DNA from: Micropterix aruncella
Taxonomy: Eukaryota; Arthropoda; Insecta; Lepidoptera; Micropterigidae
DNA: 64,000 nucleotides
Reading direction: 5' to 3'
Assembly: GCA_944548615.1 (NCBI GenBank)
Contig: OX155974.1
Coordinates: forward strand, 3,100,001 to 3,164,000
This document shows positions 57,551 through 64,000 of the stretch, one piece after another. Each line of letters begins with the position of its first letter. Position 1 is the first letter of the stretch. The notes below the pieces were generated by a model. That model did no database searches. It saw nothing but the letters and a program-made list of their open reading frames with translations, and was not told the DNA's origin. The translations under genes were made by a program, and so were the position numbers.

Positions 57551-58534
57551 ATGCATGGTAGTAAAACAATTGGTCATTCAACGAAATACTACTTTTCCGT
57601 ATCACATTTAAAAAAGTTTTCTAAACGAGAGATGGATAAAAACACAGTCGCCGAACACAATTACCTATGCAAGTTTAAAAAGCGAGCAAATAATCGAAAG
57701 CGGTCCTTCTGCGCCTGATGCTGAATACCGCTGCGAGTACCCTGACTGCGGTAGGCTATTCACTGCTAAGGGTTTGCTTAAAAAACACACGGAAAGGATC
57801 CACGTAAAGTTAAAACCGTACGCGTGCATACAATGCGACAAAGAATTCTATTTGAAACAGCAGGTTAAAGTGCATTACGATAGTGTGCATTTGAAGCTGA
57901 GGAGATTCTTCTGCGATGAATGCGAGAAGGGTTTTCCTACCAAAGCCAAGCTGAAGATACACGTGGACGCGGTGCACTTAAAACTGAGACAGTTTGCTTG
58001 TAAAGAGTGTGATAATGCATACCCTCGAATAGAAAATCTGAAGCTCCACATTAATTCTGAACATCCGAAGGAGCAGCAGACGTTGAAGAAGTTTATGTGT
58101 GATCAATGTGAGCGGGAGTTCCCAGGAAAAGTACAGCTCCGGATGCACATCGAGGCTGTTCATTTCAGGTTGAAGCATTTCCAGTGCTCTGATTGCGAGA
58201 AGGAGTTCTATCAGAAAGCGGGTCTTCAGATGCATATCCGAGCGGTGCATTTGAAGCTAAAACCTCCTGCAAGGACTGCGGTCGCGCATTCGTCCAAATA
58301 AGGGATCTCAAGGCGCACAGAGAGTACATCCACAGGAATATAAAAAAATTCTCTTGTGACAAGTGTGAAAAGGCGTTTAATACGCGGCAACATGTGCGAA
58401 GGCATCAACATGGTGTCCATCGGGGATTAATAGACTTCCAGTGCGGAGAATGTGACAAAACGTTCACAACTAAACATAATGCTATCATCCATCTTCAGAC
58501 GGCGCACCAAAGAGTTAAGAAATGTGTCGCCTAG
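57551..58534 (+). pseudogene. Nine-finger C2H2 zinc-finger protein, two frameshifts
   Basis: ATG at 57551 opens a leader (KKFSKREMDKNTVAEHNY). A 4-bp insertion (ACCT, near 57664), absent from the duplicate, shifts the frame. The fingers then run without an intron: six in one frame (CEYPDCGRLF at 57732, then CIQCDKEF, CDECEKGF, CKECDNAY, CDQCEREF, CSDCEKEF). A one-base loss near 58262 moves the last three into the next frame (CKDCGRAF, CDKCEKAF, CGECDKTF), ending with HQRVKKCVA at 58532-58534. Spacing between fingers follows the usual pattern with H-x-KLK-x-F-type linkers. It should be a nuclear DNA-binding protein. The two shifts make it a pseudogene unless they are assembly errors. Confidence 0.8.
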
Positions 58535-58825
58535 TTTCAAACTCGTGAGATCAAGATGATCTGTTACATGCAGGTATATATTAATGTCGTAAAGGACAAT
58601 GGATAACTTAGTACCAACATGCAAAGTTTGTTGTAACACTGTGCCACGTAATATTCCATACTACAGCAGTTAAGCTGAACTACGTGGCTGAATAAGTTAT
58701 AGTGTCTGAATCCAAAATATTATAATCAATAATTACACTCTTTTAGTATTTTTCCAAGCTTTTCTTCTTGCAATGTTTGTCAGTATGTTTATTTAGGTCA
58801 GAATCAGAATCAGGTCATGGTCACC
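58535..58825. other. Downstream flank of the zinc-finger locus
   Basis: No AATAAA within 100 bp of the stop and no repeat recognised. Confidence 0.3.
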
Positions 58826-58965
58826 ATATCGGAGGACTCCTCAATGGTCAACAGCACAGAAACGAATTTTTGTACAGGCATTCAATTATGAAAGCCTATT
58901 CTACGTTTTATCATGACATGGCTGCTAAGCCCAGGGTTAGCTCCCAACGGATAATAGATCTGTCA
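58826..58965 (+). repeat. Family-B repeat, copy 4
   Basis: GGACTCCTCAATGGTCAACAGCACAGA, split here as GGACTCCTCAATGG and TCAACAGCACAGA, then GCATTCAATT and GGGTTAGCTCCCAACG follow the order at 17100-17220. Confidence 0.5.
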
Positions 58966-58994
58966 TGGATCTTCTTTGCAAGTAATATATTTAA

Positions 58995-59941
58995 AATAAA
59001 TTTCATGCCATAATTAGCCATATTGAACCCTTCGAGTAGTGTAATGATTTGAAAATCATCACATGAGCGTTTAGCAGCGCTAAGCAAAACGCAAAATAGA
59101 TTAATCGAATTTTTAAAATTAAATTGTACTTAAAAAGATCATAGTGACATCTAGCGATTTAATTAGGAACTAAAACTGACAGATGAAAAAATGACAGTTG
59201 CTAAACTATAAAGCGCAGTGCCATCGTCACATAAATAAAGGGTTTTGAGTAGTTTTTGAGAGTTAAGGACATCATTAGGGGCTTAAAAATAGACAATCAG
59301 GAGTATTTGGCAAGAAATTAGCATATTTTGAGATTTTTACGAAAAATCGACGTAAAAAATCAATAATTGACAAATAGACAATAGAAGCATGGTTATGGGC
59401 TTGAAAAAGTCGACCGATAGGTTTTTCAAAGAAATATAAAAGGGGTTCATTAAATACTAGGAATTATGGGAGAATTTAATAGCAATATTGATAAAGTCAT
59501 TTGAAGAACATTTAATTTATTATTAAGAGAAATTGGAAAACATAATCGTTATCGATGCAAGAAAGCAGAATCAATGAAGTTAAAAGAATTTATCACCAAA
59601 TAATTGCCAGTCAAAATAAAACTTAATTGTTAAAATGAGGAAATTTAGAAACACTTAATTAAAATAGAGGAATTACTAGATAAAAATACTATCAATAAAT
59701 AAAATTGAAATAAAATAGTTGTATTATTTCGCTTTCGAAAAAGGAAACGGAAACGGAAAAGCTTATAAAAAGTTCTAGAACCTTCCAGAATATTCGAGTC
59801 AGAATATTCGAGTATTCTATTCCAGAATATTCGAGACGAAGCTTCGAAAGCGGAAACGACGCGTAGAAAAGGCGGCAAAATCAAGTCAAAATATTTTAAA
59901 TAAATTTCATGCCATAATTAGCCATATTGAACCCTTCGAGT
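58995..59941. repeat. 860-bp segment between identical 43-bp direct repeats
   Basis: Identical 43-bp blocks (starting AATAAATTTCATGCCATAAT, ending ACCCTTCGAGT) lie at 58995-59037 and 59899-59941. The second block leads into a family-D repeat. The DNA between is AT-rich, contains a heat-shock-element cluster, and has no ORF of note. Confidence 0.7.
59773..59848. promoter_or_regulatory. Heat-shock-element cluster
   Basis: TTC-nn-GAA-nn-TTC-nn-GAA-nn-TTC occurs without a gap at 59773-59795, followed by GAA-nn-TTC at 59802-59809, TTC-nn-GAA-nn-TTC at 59820-59832 and GAA-nn-TTC at 59838-59845. Alternating GAA/TTC pentamers are the binding site of heat-shock factor trimers. A TATAAAA lies at 59764-59770, just left of the cluster, which would fit leftward transcription poorly and has no gene next to it on either side. 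Confidence 0.55.
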
Positions 59942-60625
59942 GGCGGCATAATTTCATGGCAGACCGCGGCAATTTTTTTTTAATTTCTTGCACTATCACC
60001 GCGCTCGCCAAAAAGTACTATAACTATGGAAATACTATAGCAAGCATAAAAAGAATAACTGCGCAATGATCGCATTGAAATTTCGTATGTAGAATATTGA
60101 AATATCATTTTGTAAAACAATTAGATAAAAATGAATAAATATGACAAAGTCAACAAAGTGAAAAACAAGTCAAATAAGTGAAAAAAACTCGGCATTTCTA
60201 ACTTGTACTTCTCTTACGGAAAATTACGGAACCTTATTTAAAAATTGTAAATCCCATCGTGATCTTTATTAGATTCGACATTAAATGTGATATTTAGTTT
60301 TGCTTATTTACATACAAAAATATTTAGATATTAGCCCATAAAAACCAATAAAAATTTTGATAATTTCTCGAAAAAAAATATATTATGTTTGTCAAAGGAA
60401 TTTTACCAGAAATATCCGCGAAATGACGCGCGAAATTATTCTAGCGGCTGTCTATTTATCTATGGGAATAATGAGATATTTGGTATGGATTTTAGGATGC
60501 CTTCGAATTATAAATTAATAATATTACTATGCGCTCCGGGAGCAGGCCGCCAATATTGGTAGTTACGTAGTCAACGGTGTTCTGATGTGCAACCAAATTT
60601 GGTCGTTACGTAGCGGGAAGACCGT
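59935..60625 (+). repeat. Family-D repeat, copy 3 (full)
   Basis: Full-length counterpart of 20830-21497, forward. Ends AGTGGCGGCATAATTTCATG and TTTGGTCGTTACGTAGC. Confidence 0.65.
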
Positions 60626-60778
60626 ACTTAATAATGTACTATCTTTCATGGATCATCACTGCAAGTAATATATTTTAAATAAATATTTAATTTTGATGTA
60701 ATTGGCCATTTTTAAGAAACGGCTCGTAATTGAGGTAAGTTTTAGTAGTCGTAAATATTCAACATAAATAGACCTTAG

Positions 60779-60977
60779 CAATGGTAAATACGTTATTGTT
60801 ATTGGAGATGTGGGCCAGCGTTCATACATTTTTGCCCATTGTCCTTTCAGCTCAATCGATTGAAGCGCTTGGGCGCTATCGTGGAGGAATACACATACAC
60901 AGACACACAGGTAGACTTCAATCTGGAAATTGTCTTAATTGTGTCAAAGGATTCAAAATGGATGTTAGTCTCCATAA
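60779..60977 (+). repeat. Microsatellite-linked repeat, left part
   Basis: Core GCTTGGGCGCTATCGTGG and an (AC)n tract, then TTCAATCTGGAAATTG. It is interrupted by LINE-H and resumes at 61878. Confidence 0.6.
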
Positions 60978-61877
60978 GCGGTATATATGGAGAGCGACCA
61001 AACTTCGAAAGAAGTGTAAACTTGGGAAAATACGCCTCCATATTCCAAGCGGAGGTTTACGCCATTATTGAATGTGCGGATATCAACCTCCAAAAGGACT
61101 ACGCCAACCACCGTATCTATATCCACTCGGATAGCAAAGCAGCTCTTATGGCACTAGCCTGGAATACCATTAATTCAAAGCTAGTGCAAAACTGCATATC
61201 ACTACTGAATTCCCTGGGCGAAAAGAACAGGGTAATACTAAGATGGGTTCCCGGCCATGCAGGAATCGAGGGAAATGAAAAAGCCGACGAACTTGCTAGG
61301 ACTGGAGCAAAGGGAACGTTATACGGCCCTGAACCTTGCTGTGGCGTACCAAAGAGCCTTGCAAACCTAATGCTCAAACAAATGTGTTTAGAACAATCCG
61401 TCAACCACTGGAACAACACGCTAGGGTTGAATCATTCCAAAGCGCTTATTAAGGCTTACGACCGTAAGACGGCCCGTGAGGCCCTATCGCTAAATAGGAA
61501 CAATCTACGCATACTGGTAAGGGCGCTCACGGGGCATTGTGGCCTGAACAAACACATGTTCAACCTCAAGCTCAAAGACACAAAAATGTGCAGGTTCTGC
61601 CAAGGGGCAGAGGAAACTCCCCAGCACCTCATGTGCGAGTGTGGCCCGCTGATGCGTAAAAGATACAACGACCTGGGTGGTCACTACCTCCAACCTGAGG
61701 AGGTAAAACAATCTGGCGCCAAAAGCCTGCTGCGGTTCTTAAATGACACGAGGCTTAGCGCAGAACTATAGTAGGTGGCGAGCACAATAGATCAGCAATG
61801 GTCGCAGTGTTACAAGGCTCATAAAGACCTTAGAAAAGCCCCACTCAACAAATAAAAAAATAAAAAAATAAAAAAAA
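60978..61877 (+). mobile_element. LINE-H, 5'-truncated, with 12-bp target duplication
   Basis: TAGTCTCCATAA lies at 60966-60977 and 61878-61889. The element ends in an (AAATA)-rich A tail. About 900 bp, one long ORF. Confidence 0.9.
60980..61771 (+). CDS. LINE-H RNase H domain and zinc knuckle, 5'-truncated
   Basis: An open frame of about 263 codons begins inside the RNase H domain (GIYGERPNFERSVN) and has no own start. It shows FQAEVYAIIECA with the catalytic Glu, IHSDSKAALMAL with the second Asp, and WVPGHAGIEGNEKADELA with the His/Asp site. The first Asp of the domain (TDGS motif) lies upstream of the truncation and is absent. After a linker there is the C-terminal zinc knuckle CRFCQGAEETPQHLMCEC and a tail ending NDTRLSAEL at TAG (61769-61771). 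RNase H plus zinc knuckle at the C-terminus is the layout of I/R1/LOA-group non-LTR elements. The frame is unbroken, so insertion is recent. Confidence 0.85.
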   Translation, partial: GIYGERPNFERSVNLGKYASIFQAEVYAIIECADINLQKDYANHRIYIHSDSKAALMALAWNTINSKLVQNCISLLNSLGEKNRVILRWVPGHAGIEGNEKADELARTGAKGTLYGPEPCCGVPKSLANLMLKQMCLEQSVNHWNNTLGLNHSKALIKAYDRKTAREALSLNRNNLRILVRALTGHCGLNKHMFNLKLKDTKMCRFCQGAEETPQHLMCECGPLMRKRYNDLGGHYLQPEEVKQSGAKSLLRFLNDTRLSAEL

Positions 61878-61889
61878 TAGTCTCCATAA

Positions 61890-62689
61890 AAAAATACGCA
61901 TTTACAATAATTTCCCTTCTCTTCCGGTTGTGGTCCGGAAAATTAAAATATAATCATTATTTGTGCACCTAAGTTTTATTAATTCCATGCTCTTGATTTA
62001 TACACAAATCTGCGTATCAGAAATTTCGACGAAAAAGCAGTAAATAAACGCAAAATCCAATTCATCTCCATAAATAAGTGGTCATTTCTGAGTATTTTTC
62101 GTATTCACTACGCATCATCTCTCAAGCGTTAAATCAAAAGGGGATTTTTTTTTGTAGACGGCAAGCTTCCGCTTCAAAACGTGTTGATCACTTGACTTGC
62201 CTTCTGAGGATGGAAAACAACGAGTTAATTTTTAACATCGATAATGCGCCCGATTGCGTTTCTTTGTGAACTAAAACTAAAATTAGTCCAAGCGAACGAG
62301 ACAGAGCATAATCATAATCATAAGTTTTTTATTCAAAATAGTACGAAATCGTAACTTTTTGACGTCAATAATGCATACAAACATACATAAATGATATAAA
62401 GATTAAATTATTGTGACATTATAACAAATTATTGTGACATATGTATAACGTGATATAACTCATCGAGGTAACCGTTTTATTTCCATGGGTCTTTGTCGTC
62501 TAGATAATCATTTATTTTATAGTAGCCTTTTGAGTACAGCTTCTTCTTAATAAATGAATTAAATTGTTAAATAAATGACTAAAAATGTAAAATGTTTAAA
62601 ACAAAAGACTTTTCCCTTTTTCTGCATAAATAGTTAAAGAGATAATACGCTCACAAATAAGACACTCACAAGAAGACACTCACAAATAA
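61890..62689. other. Unassigned AT-rich DNA
   Basis: It begins with the rest of the microsatellite-linked repeat. A LINE-A-like scrap (TTTGTGCACCTAAGTTTTATT) lies at about 61960. No gene recognised. Confidence 0.35.
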
Positions 62690-62865
62690 CGGTAATAAAG
62701 TCAAATTGGCATGCAAATACATACATACATATGCAGTAAAAATATAACCCTTTTTTTGGCAGTCAGGAAATAAATCATAGCACTCAGTACTAACCGAACC
62801 ACACTCATAATTTCATCACAGGTAAAAAGTTATACCGCCCAACGAAGTGGGCACAGGTCAGCTAG
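62690..62865 (+). mobile_element. Helitron 3' fragment
   Basis: About 175 bp matching the 3' end of the Helitron at 26116-26940 and ending GCACAGGTCAGCTAG, followed by T. The 5' part is missing. Confidence 0.7.
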
Positions 62866-63295
62866 TCTCAAAATAAAATAATAAATATAATACAAATGAA
62901 TTAACGCTCGTAATGTTGTAATAACAGTTAAATAAAGATGTCAATTACTTTACCGGACTACCAATTCAATTAACCGTCAATTCAATTAAAGATTCGATCA
63001 TATCTAGTCTATCTCCTACTTCTTAAGATTTCAGTAACTGCCATCCTACTGACCAGTGGCGTAGCGTGTCTTGGCGGGGCCCCGTATAAAAAATTGTTTG
63101 GGGGCCCTTAGGAAGGGTAAAGATTTCTCGCGAAAGAAAAAAAAATGTTTGCATAAAATTAAAAGAAATATTTATTCATCATAATTATCTATCTGACACT
63201 TTTTCCAAAATTTTTACAAACAATTCAAATTAAATTCGATCGATTTGCTGCTGATGAAATTAAAACATTATGGTTTCGATGGAAACGCCTCCAGG
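62866..63295. other. Unassigned; possible hAT left end
   Basis: CAGTGGCGTAGCGTGTCTTG at 63054 looks like a hAT terminus, but no matching right end is in the window. Confidence 0.25.
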
Positions 63296-63407
63296 GGGGG
63301 CGCCAGTTTTGCATGCGGCAAACTTGCACAAATGTCAATTTTGACAGCTCCAAATTTGTTGAGGGCAGATTTGCAGGAGGCAACCTTGCAGGCGGCAACC
63401 TTCAGTA
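63296..63407 (+). repeat. 15-bp minisatellite, array 1
   Basis: TTTGCA(G/T)G(A/C)GGCAA(A/C)(C/T)T-type units. Read on the plus strand, one frame gives GRFAGGNLAGGNL. It is an inverted relative of array 2. Confidence 0.6.
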
Positions 63408-63591
63408 CATCAAACTAAACATTAAAAAAAATGTTTTAAGTTTTTCTGTTAGGTTAGGTTAGGTTAGGTTTTTCTTTCCCTAAAATCGAAGTGACATTAA
63501 TTACCGGCATCCTTGTAGTGGATGATTTAGTACATCAAACTAAACATTAAAAAAAAATGTTTTAAGTTTTTCTGTTAGGTTAGGTTAGGTT
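63404..63591 (+). repeat. Duplicated segment ending in (TTAGG)n
   Basis: A block of about 65 bp (AGTACATCAAACTAAACATT to the telomere-like repeat) occurs at 63404-63470 and 63529-63591. The first ends in four and the second in three TTAGG-type units. Confidence 0.8.
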
Positions 63592-63599
63592 CTCGAAAC

Positions 63600-63720
63600 G
63601 TCAGTTTGACATTTGCAAAACTGCCTTCTGCAAGATTGCTTTCTGCAAAACTGCCGCCTGCAAGAATGCCGTCTGCAAGATTGCCGTCTGCAAATTTGCC
63701 TTCTGCAAGTTTGATGGGAC
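63600..63720 (-). repeat. 15-bp minisatellite, array 2 (pentapeptide-like)
   Basis: Seven to eight 15-bp units. On the minus strand they translate as LAEGK-FADGN-LADGI-LAGGS-FAESN-LAEGS-FANVK, matching the A(D/N)LXX pentapeptide-repeat pattern. The frame is open from 63886 to 63575, but residues before the repeat look unrelated. Confidence 0.6.
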
Positions 63721-64000
63721 CCGCCTCGAGCCTAATGAATTCTTTTCTTCGCAACAGGCAGCAAGTGACATTGAGGACTATCACTCCATAGCGGGCGAGA
63801 TAGCGATAGGCATAGGTACCGCAGGGATCTTGTTTGGGTAACACTCTTTTCCTATTATACATGAATGACATTGCCATGAATGACATACATGAATGACATT
63901 GAATGCCACATCGCGAGCTGAGCTGATACTTTACGCATTTGACACATGCGCAGTAATAGAGAGCGAGAGTGTACCATCGTTAACCAGCAATACCCAACTT

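Noticed and set aside
59645..59884. 79-codon minus-strand ORF over the heat-shock elements
   Set aside because: Its sequence follows the GAA/TTC repeats, and composition and lack of any domain argue against a gene.
63054..63120. hAT element starting CAGTGGCGTAGC
   Set aside because: No partner end within the window, so only noted as a possible terminus.

Overview
This window looks like insect nuclear DNA, and most probably moth or butterfly. The reasons are an AT-rich background, short TTAGG-type telomeric repeats (63448-63470, 63574-63591), a lepidopteran-style ACCGACTTCAA mini-element (13537-13778), GGGCGCTATCG-(ACAG)n microsatellite-linked repeats, a Helitron ending in GGGTCAGCTAG, and many 5'-truncated non-LTR retrotransposons. 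There is no sign of a prokaryote: no operons, rRNA, tRNA or CRISPR. The taxonomic call is inference. Names such as 'GC-unit' and 'LINE-A' are local labels for this window.

Almost everything here is mobile DNA, much of it nested. The left part (1-14 kb) holds a fold-back element, nested LINE 3' ends, a Tc1 fragment, a MITE, a pogo-like element (5899-7598) carrying the only long intact ORF on the left side, a Tc1 element (7665-9283), a pogo-type MITE (10560-11060) and a hAT element (12041-13939) with an exact 8-bp target duplication. From 14 to 54 kb the dominant feature is a GC-rich unit of about 650-670 bp (GC-unit), present in about 20 full or partial copies in both orientations. Several copies have 9-15 bp target duplications. 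I do not recognise this family.

From 36.5 to 45.7 kb a 9.2-kb element with CACTGAGAGAAATA ends splits one GC-unit and is flanked by a 2-bp duplication. It has large tandem arrays near its ends and has itself collected smaller elements. The 46-56 kb stretch has inverted GC-units, LINE fragments, an (AT)107 run and a retrotransposon interrupted by twin fold-back repeats. The right end (56-64 kb) holds an RTE-type fragment, a near-perfect hairpin element, the only host-like gene (a nine-finger C2H2 protein with two frameshifts and a duplicated 5' part), a cluster of heat-shock elements, an RNase H-bearing LINE with a 12-bp target duplication, and inverted 15-bp minisatellites that translate as pentapeptide repeats.

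No functional pathway is evident. The window is best read as a layered transposon graveyard in which order of insertion can often be worked out: LINE-B, then a GC-unit inside it; a GC-unit, then LINE-H inside it; another GC-unit, then the CACTG element inside it, then MITEs and LINE-C inside that.
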